In this document: piece after piece, positions 44,089 through 54,837 of the stretch
Layout: each line of letters opens with the position of its first letter
How positions within the stretch are numbered: the stretch's first letter is position 1
NCBI GenBank assembly: GCA_902826815.1
Contig: CADEGF010000022.1
Coordinates: 29,561-93,560, forward strand
Reading direction: 5' to 3'
From: an uncultured Mycobacteriaceae bacterium
GTDB lineage: Bacteria > Actinomycetota > Actinomycetes > Mycobacteriales > Mycobacteriaceae
Length of the DNA stretch: 64,000 bases
Program-made: the position numbers and the translations under genes
Notes under the pieces: model-generated
What the model saw: the letters and a program-made list of their open reading frames with translations, nothing else
The model's database searches: none
What the model was told of the DNA's origin: nothing

Positions 44089-45585
44089 TCAGGGTGTGAT
44101 GACGGTGCGGCTCACCGGTTCCGCGGCGGCCTGCCTGCTGTAGATCCCACGCTGAAGCGCCGACAGCAGCGCGTCCCGGGTCTCCTCGGGATGGATCAAA
44201 TCGTCGAAGCCGAGGGTTCCCGCTGACCGGAAGGACGCCTCCACCTCCGCCTTGCGGAGCTTGGCCTCGACGTCCTCCGCGGCGTGCGACGCTTTGCTGA
44301 GGGCGGCGGCGCTCATCGCGCCCATGGTGGCGCCCGGATAGGCGAATGTTGCGCCCTGGTTGTCGAATCCCAACAGCGACATGACCATCGAGCCGAATCC
44401 GTACGCCTTACGCAGGGTCACGTGAAGCTTGATCGTCGTCGCCGCCGTCTGCGCGGCGAACATCCGCGCCCCGCTGCGCAGCACACCGCTCTTCTCGGAC
44501 CGGCTGCCCGGCAGCATTCCCGGGTTGTCGGCCAGGAACACGATCGGCAGGTGAAACGCGTCGGCGACCATGATGAAATGCGCGGCCTTGTCGGCGGCGT
44601 CGGCGTCGATCGAACCGGCAAGCACTTTCGGCTGGTTGGCCACGACCGCGACGGGGTGGCCGCCGAGATGAGCAAGCGCGCAGATGATCGCGGGCCCGAA
44701 CTTCGGCTGCACCTCGAACCAGTCCGCCGTATCGAAGACGATGTCGAGCACCGCGCGAATGTCGTAAACCCGGCGGTTGGTGCGCGGCACGATGTCGAGC
44801 AGTTCGGGTGTCGGCCGCGGCGCACTCGTTTCGTCGGCGGCGCGCTGCGCGGGATACGACCATGCGCTCGCCGGGAAGTACGACAGGTAGCGGCGGATAT
44901 CGTCGAGCACGGCCTCGTCGTCCTCGGCGAGGTTGTGGATCACGCCGCTGGCGAGTGCGACCCCTGGCCCGCCGAGGTCCTCCTTCGAAATGTCCTCGCC
45001 CGTCGACTCTTTGACGACCGGCGGACCCGCGGTGAAGATCGCGCCATGGCGGCTCATGATGGTGAAGTCGCAGACCGGTGCGACAAGGGCGCCGTGGCCT
45101 GCCGACGGGCCGAGCAGGCCTGCCACCGTCGGGACCTTGCCCGAGCACCGCGCCTGGGCGAGCAGATCTGTCGGGGTGCGGCCGTAATGCTCTCCGCTGG
45201 GCCGGAATCCGGCGCCCTCGAGGAGCATCACCAGCGGCACCTTGTCGCGCAGCGCCAGTTCGGCGAGCCGGTAGCGCTTCGCGTTGCCGCCCGGCCCGAT
45301 GCTGCCCGCGAGCGTGGTGAAGTCCTCGGCGCCTACCATCACCGGTGAGCCGTCGATCATCCCTGAGCCCGCGACGATCCCGTCGGCGGCGATGTCACCG
45401 CCGACGAGCGTGCCGAACTCACGGAAGGTGCCCTTGTCGAGCAGGTGCTCCAGCCGCGCGCGGGCGTCGAGTTTGCCCTTGCCGCGGTGTTTGGCCAGCC
45501 GTTCCTCACCGCCCATGGACCGCGAGCGCTGACGCCGAAGGCCAAGGTCTTCGAGAGTTTCCTTCCAGCCCTGCTCATTTGTCAT
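44089..45585 (-). CDS. Acyl-CoA carboxylase carboxyltransferase subunit (AccD-like), 498 aa
   Basis: Carboxyltransferase of the propionyl/methylcrotonyl-CoA type: two crotonase-like halves, with GPSAGHGALVAPVCDF and HGAIFTAGPPVVKESTGED in the first, and NPGMLPGSRSEKSGVLRSGARM then YGFGSMVMSLLG in the second. No biotin carboxylase or biotin carrier gene lies nearby, so it must borrow them or act as a decarboxylase. ATG 45585 follows ACGGGAA. Operator copy 8 lies upstream, divergent from a luciferase-like/P450 operon. Confidence 0.88.
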   Translation of the reverse strand: MTNEQGWKETLEDLGLRRQRSRSMGGEERLAKHRGKGKLDARARLEHLLDKGTFREFGTLVGGDIAADGIVAGSGMIDGSPVMVGAEDFTTLAGSIGPGGNAKRYRLAELALRDKVPLVMLLEGAGFRPSGEHYGRTPTDLLAQARCSGKVPTVAGLLGPSAGHGALVAPVCDFTIMSRHGAIFTAGPPVVKESTGEDISKEDLGGPGVALASGVIHNLAEDDEAVLDDIRRYLSYFPASAWSYPAQRAADETSAPRPTPELLDIVPRTNRRVYDIRAVLDIVFDTADWFEVQPKFGPAIICALAHLGGHPVAVVANQPKVLAGSIDADAADKAAHFIMVADAFHLPIVFLADNPGMLPGSRSEKSGVLRSGARMFAAQTAATTIKLHVTLRKAYGFGSMVMSLLGFDNQGATFAYPGATMGAMSAAALSKASHAAEDVEAKLRKAEVEASFRSAGTLGFDDLIHPEETRDALLSALQRGIYSRQAAAEPVSRTVITP

Positions 45586-45640
45586 GTGCAATTCCCGTCG
45601 TCGGAAGGCGATCGTCGCACCGTCGTGCTCACGTTGACCA

Positions 45641-45659
45641 TACTGAATTGCTTACTGTA
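45641..45659. promoter_or_regulatory. Candidate TetR operator copy 8
   Basis: TACTGAATTGCTTACTGTA: near-symmetric copy of the shared palindrome between the divergent carboxyltransferase (45585) and luciferase-like (45672) genes, about 11 kb from the next copy. TACTGT at 45653-45658 is a likely plus-strand -10. Confidence 0.58.
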
Positions 45660-45671
45660 GCGTCCACGTGT

Positions 45672-46703
45672 ATGCGCGAGAGCGGCGGTCTGAAAGTCGA
45701 CGGCGCCGTCTCGAGCCAACTCGGCGAGGTCGCCGACACGGCGAACCGACTGCAGCGACGCGGCTACGACTGTTGCTGGACCGCGGAGATCAACCAGGAC
45801 CCGTTTCTTCCTCTGGTGTTGGCCGCTGAGCACACCGAGACCATCGAGCTGGGCACCAGCATCGCGGTGGCGTTCGCGCGCACTCCGATGACTGTCGCGA
45901 ACATCGGATGGGATCTGCAGGCGTACTCCGAAGGCCGGTTCATCCTCGGCCTCGGCAGCCAGATTCAGCGCCACATCGAGAACCGGTTCAGCATGCCGTG
46001 GAGCCGACCCGTGCGGCGCATGCGCGAATTCGTTCTGGCGACCCAAGAGATCTGGTCGTGTTGGCAGAACGGTACGAAGCTGTCGTTCGAAGGCGACTTC
46101 TACACCCACAAGCTGATGACGCCGATGTTCACGCCGGAACCGCTGGCGCACGACTTCCCGAAGGTGTTCGTCGCGGCTGTCGGCGAAGCGATGACCGAGA
46201 TGTCCGGTGAGCTGGCCGACGGCTTACTGGCGCATGCCTTTACGACGAAGCGCTATTTCGAAGAGGTGACGACACCCGCGCTCCTGCGAGGCATGGAGCG
46301 GTCCGGGCGCAAGCGCGACGATTTCGAGGTGTCCTGCCCGCTGTTCGTGGTGACGGGCAACGACGACGCCGAGGTGGCCGCCAACGCGGCGGGTACACGC
46401 AAGCAGATCGCGTTCTATGCATCGACGCCCGCCTACCGGAAGGTGCTCGAACTGCACGGCTGGGGAGATCTGCAGACCGACCTTCACGGTCTGTCGCATG
46501 CGGGCGAATGGGATGCGATGGGGTCACTGATCTCCGACGAGATCCTCGACGAGTTCGCCGTCGTCGCACCCGTGCACGATGTCGCGAAGAAGGTTCGCGA
46601 ACGCTGCGACGGCGTGATCGACCGCGTGCTGGTCGGTTTCCCCGCGTCGATCGAAGAGGCCACGGTCGCCGCCGTGGTGCAGGAGATGAGGAGCAATTCG
46701 TGA
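45672..46703 (+). CDS. Luciferase-like (LLM) F420/FMN-dependent oxidoreductase, 343 aa
   Basis: LLM barrel: RRGYDCCWTAEINQDPFLPL, IELGTSIAVAFARTPM and EGRFILGLGSQIQRHIENRF are characteristic of the TIGR03617-like mycobacterial F420 group. ATG 45672 lies close behind the predicted -10 (about 6 bases of leader). Reading frame is open upstream only as antisense of the carboxyltransferase. Coupled to the P450 by GTGA overlap, so reduction or oxidation of a P450 substrate or product is plausible. Confidence 0.86.
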   Translation: MRESGGLKVDGAVSSQLGEVADTANRLQRRGYDCCWTAEINQDPFLPLVLAAEHTETIELGTSIAVAFARTPMTVANIGWDLQAYSEGRFILGLGSQIQRHIENRFSMPWSRPVRRMREFVLATQEIWSCWQNGTKLSFEGDFYTHKLMTPMFTPEPLAHDFPKVFVAAVGEAMTEMSGELADGLLAHAFTTKRYFEEVTTPALLRGMERSGRKRDDFEVSCPLFVVTGNDDAEVAANAAGTRKQIAFYASTPAYRKVLELHGWGDLQTDLHGLSHAGEWDAMGSLISDEILDEFAVVAPVHDVAKKVRERCDGVIDRVLVGFPASIEEATVAAVVQEMRSNS

Positions 46704-47935
46704 GCACCCGCGTCATCGACGAAGCCGCCAAGGTGTTCGCCACCCCGAAGGCCTACACCGATGAGCCGAAGTTCCATGCGGCGCTTGCTCATCTGCGCGC
46801 CAACGCCCCCGTTTTGTGGGTCGAGGTCGACGGCTACCGGCCGTTCTGGGCGATCACCAGGCACGCGGACATCATGGATATCGAACGCGCCAACACGCTT
46901 TTCACCAACTCGCCGCGCCCGGTGCTGGTGACGGCGGAAGCCGACGACCTGCAGGCGGGCATCGGCGTCAGCACGCTGATTCACATGGACGATCCGCAGC
47001 ACCGCGATGTGCGCGCGATCGGCGCCAACTGGTTCCGGCCAAAGGCGATGCGGGCGATGAAGGTTCGCATCGACGAGCTGGCGAAGATCTACGTCGACAG
47101 GATGGTGGAGAAGGGGCCAGAGTGCGACTTCGTCCAGGAGGTCGCGGTCAACTACCCGCTCTATGTGATCCTGTCGCTGCTCGGCATGCCCGAGTCCGAC
47201 TTCCCAATGATGCTTCAGCTCACCCAGGAACTCTTCGGAAGCGACGACGACGAGTTCAAGCGCGGCACATCGGCCGAAGACCAGATGCCCGCGCTTCTCG
47301 AGATGTTCCAGTACTTCACGTCGCTGACCGTGTCGCGGCGGGAGAACCCGACCGAAGACCTGGCGTCAGCCATCGCGAACGCCGTGATCGACGGTGAGCC
47401 GCTTTCGGATATCGACGTGGTGTCCTACTACCTGATCATCGCCGCGGCGGGACACGACACCACCAGCGCGACGATCTCCGGCGGCATGCTGGCATTGACC
47501 GAAAACCCTGACCAGCGTGCGCGATTGGCGGGCGACCTCGGGCTGATGGGCTTGGCCACCGAGGAGATGATCCGGTGGGTCACCCCCGTGAAGGCGTTCA
47601 TGCGCACCGCCACCGAGGACACCACGGTGCGCGGCGTGGCGATCGGCGCGGGCGAATCCGTGCTGTTGTCCTATCCGTCGGCCAACCGCGACGAGGACGT
47701 CTTCGACGACCCGTTCCGCTTCGACGTCGCGCGAGATCCCAACAAGCACATCGCCTTCGGCTACGGCGTGCACTTCTGCCTCGGTGCGGCGCTGGCACGA
47801 ATGGAGGTTGGCAGCTTCTTCTCCGAGCTGCTGCCACGGCTCGAGTCGATCGAGCTGGCGGGCGATCCGCAGCACGTGGCGACGACGTTCGTCGGCGGCC
47901 TCAAACACCTGCCCATCCGCTATTCGCTGCGGTGA
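46700..47935 (+). CDS. Cytochrome P450, 411 aa
   Basis: P450 with I-helix AAAGHDTTSA, ExxR in EEMIRWVTP, and heme loop FGYGVHFCLG with the cysteine at residue 360. HMDDPQHRDVRAIGANWFRP is the C-helix region seen in lipid and steroid hydroxylating mycobacterial P450s (CYP125/142-like pattern, by memory). GTG 46700 overlaps the previous stop. A compact hairpin follows the stop. Confidence 0.92.
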   Translation: MSTRVIDEAAKVFATPKAYTDEPKFHAALAHLRANAPVLWVEVDGYRPFWAITRHADIMDIERANTLFTNSPRPVLVTAEADDLQAGIGVSTLIHMDDPQHRDVRAIGANWFRPKAMRAMKVRIDELAKIYVDRMVEKGPECDFVQEVAVNYPLYVILSLLGMPESDFPMMLQLTQELFGSDDDEFKRGTSAEDQMPALLEMFQYFTSLTVSRRENPTEDLASAIANAVIDGEPLSDIDVVSYYLIIAAAGHDTTSATISGGMLALTENPDQRARLAGDLGLMGLATEEMIRWVTPVKAFMRTATEDTTVRGVAIGAGESVLLSYPSANRDEDVFDDPFRFDVARDPNKHIAFGYGVHFCLGAALARMEVGSFFSELLPRLESIELAGDPQHVATTFVGGLKHLPIRYSLR

Positions 47936-47941
47936 GACGTT

Positions 47942-47974
47942 GACGACCGCCCCGGAGCATCCGAGGCGGCCGTC
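47942..47974. terminator. Hairpin between convergent P450 and secreted-protein genes
   Basis: GACG, CCGCC and CGG pair with CCG, GGCGG and CGTC around the loop AGCAT, with two single mismatches. It begins seven bases after the P450 stop and ends 16 bases before the stop of the convergent gene, so it may end both transcripts. Confidence 0.6.
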
Positions 47975-47989
47975 TCGCCGGTTGGTCTG

Positions 47990-48535
47990 TCAGAACGGAA
48001 GCGGGATCCAAACCCCGAAGAAGTAGAAGCCCCACTGGTTGTAGCCCGGATCCCACACCGGCTGCTCCTGGAAGCCGAAGTAGTCAATGGGCGGCGGCGG
48101 AGGGCCCCACGCGGGCGGTAACGGGCCGTTCCACCTCGGCGGCGGAGGCGCACCCCAGCCCCACGGCGGCAGATTGTCACCCCACGGCGCGCCGTGGAAC
48201 CGGCCGCGCCAGTCGTTGTCGCCGGGACGGTCGAAGACGCCGGGTGGCGGACCGCCGGGACCGCGGAAGTCGGGTGGTGGCCCGCCGGGCCCACGGTCGC
48301 CAGGAGGTCCGCCGGGCCCACGGTCGCCAGGAGGTCCGCCGGGCCCGCGATCACCAGGAGGTCCGCCGGGCCCGCGATCACCAGGGGGACCACCGGGTCC
48401 GCCTCCTTGGCCGCACTGCACCCTGGGCGGGCACTGAGGCGGCGCCGCACTTGCGGTGCCTGCCCCCACGGCGATGCCCGCGGCACCGAGTGAGCAGCCG
48501 ATCGCCGCCGTTGCGACGAGTCGATTTAGGTTCAT
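47990..48535 (-). CDS. Secreted Gly/Pro-rich repeat protein, 181 aa
   Basis: Signal peptide at residues 1-30: MNLNRLVATAAIGCSLGAAG, then AVGAGTASA before APPQCPP, a clear cleavage site. Mature protein: two cysteines near the N-terminus, four GPGGPPGDR repeats (about residues 47-83), then a Trp/Pro-rich part ending YNQWGFYFFGVWIPLPF. Resembles small exported mycobacterial proteins of unknown role, perhaps in the cell wall. ATG 48535 is preferred; the in-frame start 33 bases earlier would extend the signal region. Neighbours give no clue. Confidence 0.8.
   Translation of the reverse strand: MNLNRLVATAAIGCSLGAAGIAVGAGTASAAPPQCPPRVQCGQGGGPGGPPGDRGPGGPPGDRGPGGPPGDRGPGGPPGDRGPGGPPPDFRGPGGPPPGVFDRPGDNDWRGRFHGAPWGDNLPPWGWGAPPPPRWNGPLPPAWGPPPPPIDYFGFQEQPVWDPGYNQWGFYFFGVWIPLPF
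48287..48394. repeat. Four 27-base tandem repeats inside the secreted-protein gene
   Basis: Units at 48287, 48314, 48341 and 48368, each coding GPGGPPGDR on the minus strand. The first two units are identical, the third has a few changes, and the fourth more. Likely to vary in copy number between strains. Confidence 0.85.
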
Positions 48536-48771
48536 TACCAGGCCTTTCCGCGTCGATTGACGCCCCAACCTGCAATCGACGTTAGGAAGGCTTGTTAAGC
48601 GCGAGCTATGTCGTCGTTAGCAATCCGCTGTAGGTCAGCAGCAACGCGACTGCGGATTGCGCTCTGTCGCGGTATGGCGCATCCGCCAATACTCGCGCTC
48701 GGAGATGACCGGTTCGTCGGGATGCGTACGCCTGCGGTGCTCGACGTAGCGCCGGTAGTGGTTGTCGCCCA

Positions 48772-51072
<2,301 letters not shown>

Positions 51073-51158
51073 GATGCCCCCTGGGTGATGGCGAAGTTGT
51101 GCCGCGGGCGAACCCACGGGGGAGTACCCAGATCGACGAGCAGATATACGAAGGCGGT

Positions 51159-52685
51159 CTAGCCGCGATCGTAGAACTCCCTGACGGTGTCGATGGTGTC
51201 GGCCTCACCGGGGCTTTTGTCGTCGCGGTAGCGCAGCACCCGCGCGAACCGCAGCGCCATCCCGCCGGGATAGCGGGACGACGTCTGCACGCCGTCGAAC
51301 GCGATCTCGACGACCTGCTCGGGCCGTACCGTGACCACCCAGCCGTCGGTGGGCCCGTCGGCCAGTTCGGTGAACCGCGCGGTCTGCCAGTCCAGCATCG
51401 CGTCGGTCATGCCCTTGAACGTCTTGCCAAGCATCACGAATTCGCCGGTGGCCGGGTCGCGTGCGCCGAGGTGGATGTTGGACAGCTTGCCGGTGCGCCG
51501 ACCGGAGCCCCATTCGACGCCGAGGACTACGAGATCGAGCGTGTGCACCGGCTTCACCTTCAGCCAGCCCGCACCGCGCCTGCCCGCTTCATACGGTGCG
51601 GCAGGCGATTTCGCCATCACTCCTTCGTGGCCTGCGGAAAGCGTCGCTTCGAGGAACCGCTGGGCCTCGTCGCCGTTGGACGTTCTGCGCCGGTCGACGC
51701 GCTGGTCGGCCGGCACGATCGCGTCCAGCGCCGAAAGCCGGTCGGCTGCGGATTCGTCGAGCAGGTCCACTCCGTCGAGGTGCAGGATGTCGAAGAAGAA
51801 CACCGAAAGCGGTTGGGCGGTTCGGCCGCCGCCACGGCCGAACCGCGACGCGGTGACCTGGAATCGGTGCGGGCGGCCGTCGGGCCGCAGGGCGATCGCC
51901 TCACCATCGGCGATCAGAGCCGTCACCGGCAGCGCGAGCGCCGCCTCGACGACTTCTGGCAGCCGGGCGGTGACATCGTCGAGGCTGCGGGTGTAGATCG
52001 ATACGTCGTCGCCCGCGCGGTGAATCTGGACGCGGGCTCCGTCAAGCTTGGCCTCGAACACCGCTTCGCCGCCGAGCTTTTCGAGGGCCTCGGCCACTCC
52101 CGTCGCGGTTTGCGCGAGCATGGGGCCGACGGGGCGCCCGACCCGCAACGTGAACTCCGAGAGCGCCGCCTCGCCGTCGGTCAGGGCGACCGCTGCGACG
52201 GCGGGCAAGTCACCGCCAAGCATCGCCGCCCGCCGGACGGTGGGGGCGGGGATACCCGCTGCCTTCGCGACGGCGTCGGCCATCACTCCCGCGAGCGCGC
52301 CCTGGCGCAGTTCACCGCCGAGTAGGCGACGCAGGAATGTCTGTTCGGCCTCCGTCGCCGCAGCGAAGAGATCGGTGACCAGGCCCGCCCTGCGCGCCTG
52401 TGAGCCCTTGCCCGCGACCTCACCGATTTCGGAGAACGCGGTGTCGACGGCGGCCACCGTCAGCGTGGGTTCCTGTGCGGGCGCGGGCAGTGATCGCAAG
52501 GCCGCCCATCCGACGCCGATCTGGCGCTGCGGCAGGTCGCCCGACAGCCACGACACGACGACGGCCGTCAGCCGTGCGTCGCCGCCCGCGGACGTCAGCA
52601 GCTCGGCGATCCGGGCGATCTTGGCCAGCCGGGCCGACGAGGCGCCGACGTCAGCCGATGCGGTGGCGACGTCGATCAACTGCAC
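51159..52685 (-). CDS. ligB: ATP-dependent DNA ligase LigB, 508 aa
   Basis: ATP-dependent DNA ligase. Adenylation lysine in [12 protein letters not shown] (motif I, KxDGxR, near residue 211), GEAIAL (motif III region), [18 protein letters not shown] (motif IV), and GAGWLKVKP (motif V), followed by an OB domain with [11 protein letters not shown]. The N-terminal 190 residues form the DNA-binding domain. Sequence order and length agree with mycobacterial LigB (Rv3062 type), a non-essential nick-sealing ligase. Ends 86 bases from cstA. Confidence 0.95.
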   Translation of the reverse strand: MQLIDVATASADVGASSARLAKIARIAELLTSAGGDARLTAVVVSWLSGDLPQRQIGVGWAALRSLPAPAQEPTLTVAAVDTAFSEIGEVAGKGSQARRAGLVTDLFAAATEAEQTFLRRLLGGELRQGALAGVMADAVAKAAGIPAPTVRRAAMLGGDLPAVAAVALTDGEAALSEFTLRVGRPVGPMLAQTATGVAEALEKLGGEAVFEAKLDGARVQIHRAGDDVSIYTRSLDDVTARLPEVVEAALALPVTALIADGEAIALRPDGRPHRFQVTASRFGRGGGRTAQPLSVFFFDILHLDGVDLLDESAADRLSALDAIVPADQRVDRRRTSNGDEAQRFLEATLSAGHEGVMAKSPAAPYEAGRRGAGWLKVKPVHTLDLVVLGVEWGSGRRTGKLSNIHLGARDPATGEFVMLGKTFKGMTDAMLDWQTARFTELADGPTDGWVVTVRPEQVVEIAFDGVQTSSRYPGGMALRFARVLRYRDDKSPGEADTIDTVREFYDRG

Positions 52686-52706
52686 GTGCCCAGCCTGGCA
52701 CGAGCG

Positions 52707-53087
52707 TCAGACATCTCCCAGCAGGTCGGCCAGCACCGTCGCCTCGGCTCGAAGCATTGCGGCCCTCTCGGCGTGACCGCCCGCGATGAAGCTGTCGGCT
52801 GCGCTGCGCCGCTCGTCGATCTCGGCTTGCACGAGACCGCGGATCTGCTCGTCCGACAACTCCCGGCGTGCCACCTCGGAGGCGGCCAGCCCGGCGACGG
52901 CTCCTGCGATCTCACCGCTCGGCTGTGCCGCGACCGCGACCGCGACGGTGTCGGGTGTCTCAGCGTTGTCGATCGCGGCGAGGATCGACCGCAGCGCCGA
53001 TACCCGGACGGTGTCACGCTGCTTGCGGGCGGTCATCAGGGATCTGCGCAGAAGCGCGCGCCAGATCTCGGCCGGTTGAGTCATCAC
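52707..53087 (-). CDS. GatB/YqeY-domain protein, 126 aa
   Basis: Small helical protein similar to the YqeY/GatB tail domain: SLMTARKQRDTVRVSALRSI is the hallmark helix and QAEIDERRSAADSFIAGG follows. Shorter than usual YqeY (about 150), with a compact middle. ATG 53087 (MTQPAEIW) is chosen; the extension to 53171 runs through the hairpin region. The role of YqeY is not established; a link to tRNA amidation is suggested only by the domain. 21 bases ahead of ligB on the same strand. Confidence 0.75.
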   Translation of the reverse strand: MMTQPAEIWRALLRRSLMTARKQRDTVRVSALRSILAAIDNAETPDTVAVAVAAQPSGEIAGAVAGLAASEVARRELSDEQIRGLVQAEIDERRSAADSFIAGGHAERAAMLRAEATVLADLLGDV

Positions 53088-53103
53088 GGGCCGCCAACGT
53101 ACG

Positions 53104-53173
53104 CGCGAGCGTGCGCAGTTGCACACGATTTTCCAGCGCGTCGCGCACAGACACGCACGCTCGCGGTGCAACT
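53104..53173. terminator. Inverted repeat with possible pseudoknot after the oxidoreductase gene
   Basis: CGCGAGCGTGCG (53104-53115) and CGCACGCTCGCG (53154-53165) are perfect 12-base arms. AGTTGCAC (53117-53124) and GTGCAACT (53166-53173) are a second perfect pair, but in crossed order, so both could form only as a pseudoknot. It lies downstream of the minus-strand gene ending at 53191, so it may terminate it or lie in the leader of the YqeY-like gene. Confidence 0.55.
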
Positions 53174-53190
53174 TGGGGGGCTACGCGGAG

Positions 53191-54738
53191 TTACGAGACG
53201 GTGAAGCTGACCGAGTGCCAGCCGCTGGCGCCGTCGGGCACGGGATCGGCCCACTGCTCGGTCTGCACCGCTCCCGTGTTGTCGGTCGCTCGCACGGTGA
53301 TCGTGTGCGAGCCGGTGCCGTCCGTCTGCCACGGGAAGCTCCACAACCGCCAGGCCTCGTTGGAGTAGGCCGCACCGAGTTGTGCCTGCTGCCAACTGCC
53401 CTGCTTGTTCGGACCGTCGATGCGCACCTCGACGGCTTTGACGCCGCGGTTCTGCGCCCACGCCACGCCGCCGAAGGTGACCGGACCCTGCCGGACGACC
53501 TCGCCGCTGCGCGGCACGTCGACACGGGACTCGGTCTTGATCGGCCCGCGCTCCGACCAGCCCCGCCGCGTCCAGTAGGCCTCGGCCTTGTCGAAGCGTG
53601 TCACTTCAAGGTCCACCACCCATTTGGTCGCCGAGACATAGCCGTACAGCCCCGGCACGACGAGCCGTGCGGGGTAGCCGTGGTCGGTCGGCAGCGGTTG
53701 GCCGTTCATGCCGACGGCGAGCATCGAGTCCCTGTCGTCGGTGAGTGCTTCGATGGGCGTGCCTGCGGTGAACCCGTCGCTGGACTTGGACATCACCATG
53801 TCGGCATCGGCGTGCACGCCCGCGTCGGCCAGCAGGTCGCGCACCCGATAGCCCGTCCACGTCGCATTCGAGATGAGGTCGCCACCAACGGGGTTCGAGA
53901 CGCAGGCCAACGTCACGACCTTCTCGATCGCCTCGAACTTCTCCATATCTTCGAAGCGGTAGGTGATTTCGCGGTCGACCATGCCGTGGATCTTCAGCGC
54001 CCAGTTGGCACGGCTGAGCTGTGGCACGCTCAACGCGGTGTCGATCCGGTAGAAGTCGTCGTTGGCCGTGATGAACGACGGCAGCGCAACACCTTTGGGC
54101 TGCACAGCCGGCGGGATCGGGGGCGCGCCGACATCGACCTTCGGCAATGCGAACGCGTCGCGGTCCCCGGCGACAGATGATCGTGCCCGCGTCAGCACCA
54201 CGCCGAGGACGCCGGTGGCCGCGCCGCCGGCGAGCAGCCCGAGCGTCACCAGCGACAGCCGTCGCCCCGGATCGGGGACGTCGGGCTCGTCGGCCCGGGC
54301 GGCGGGTCCGTCGGCCCACCGTCCCGAGGTGAGCAGGCGCATGACCGCGACACCGCACACGGTGCCGATGACGGTGGGCACGATGTCGCCGATGGACGAG
54401 CCGTCGCGGGACAGCACCGCCGCGCATCCGGCGATTCCGGCGAGGACGATCGCCGCACTGCCGATCGGGGCGCGGCGCGTCTCCATCGAGCCTGCCACCG
54501 CGGCGATGATCGCGATGACCGCAAGCACGAGCACCGTCAGCACCAGCTTGTCGGCCGTGCCGAAGGTGGTGATCGCCCATTCCTTGATCGGAGCCGGCGT
54601 GAGGTCGATGACCGCCGACCCGACTGCGGTGCGGGAATCGGCGCCTTGGCCGAAAAACGCCGACAGCAGCTGGGTGATCCCGAGCGCGACCGCTGCTGCG
54701 GCGATGCCTGCCATCGCCCGTGTGTTGCTCGACGCCAT
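53191..54738 (-). CDS. Membrane-anchored sulfite-oxidase-fold molybdopterin protein, 515 aa
   Basis: N-terminal 190 residues hold about five hydrophobic segments (e.g. LVLTVLVLAVIAIIAAVAGS). The C-terminal part is a sulfite-oxidase/YedY-type molybdenum domain: the Mo-binding cysteine is in VVTLACVSNPVGG, with GYPARLVVPGLYGYVSATKWV and a final Ig-like dimer domain (VEVRIDG, TVRATDNTG). It probably faces the cell exterior. ATG 54738 is preferred to an upstream TTG. Substrate unknown; protein repair of methionine sulfoxide or sulfite oxidation are family possibilities. Confidence 0.88.
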   Translation of the reverse strand: MASSNTRAMAGIAAAAVALGITQLLSAFFGQGADSRTAVGSAVIDLTPAPIKEWAITTFGTADKLVLTVLVLAVIAIIAAVAGSMETRRAPIGSAAIVLAGIAGCAAVLSRDGSSIGDIVPTVIGTVCGVAVMRLLTSGRWADGPAARADEPDVPDPGRRLSLVTLGLLAGGAATGVLGVVLTRARSSVAGDRDAFALPKVDVGAPPIPPAVQPKGVALPSFITANDDFYRIDTALSVPQLSRANWALKIHGMVDREITYRFEDMEKFEAIEKVVTLACVSNPVGGDLISNATWTGYRVRDLLADAGVHADADMVMSKSSDGFTAGTPIEALTDDRDSMLAVGMNGQPLPTDHGYPARLVVPGLYGYVSATKWVVDLEVTRFDKAEAYWTRRGWSERGPIKTESRVDVPRSGEVVRQGPVTFGGVAWAQNRGVKAVEVRIDGPNKQGSWQQAQLGAAYSNEAWRLWSFPWQTDGTGSHTITVRATDNTGAVQTEQWADPVPDGASGWHSVSFTVS

Positions 54739-54837
54739 GCTGGCCAAGCTACCGATCCGGCTACCCGAAATCCTTACCGAACAGTGACATCAGCTAGGTT
54801 GCTTTACGAATCGAGCACTTTTTGGAAAGGGAGCCAG

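Noticed and set aside
4578-45671. KstR or KstR2 sites at cluster promoters
   Set aside because: The promoters I read carry the ACTGTAA-N3-TTACAGT type, not AACnnGTT or CAAGnnCTTG; a genome scan would be needed to exclude weak sites.
48287-48394. Tandem repeats resembling a CRISPR array
   Set aside because: Units are contiguous, without spacers, in frame and encode a protein repeat.
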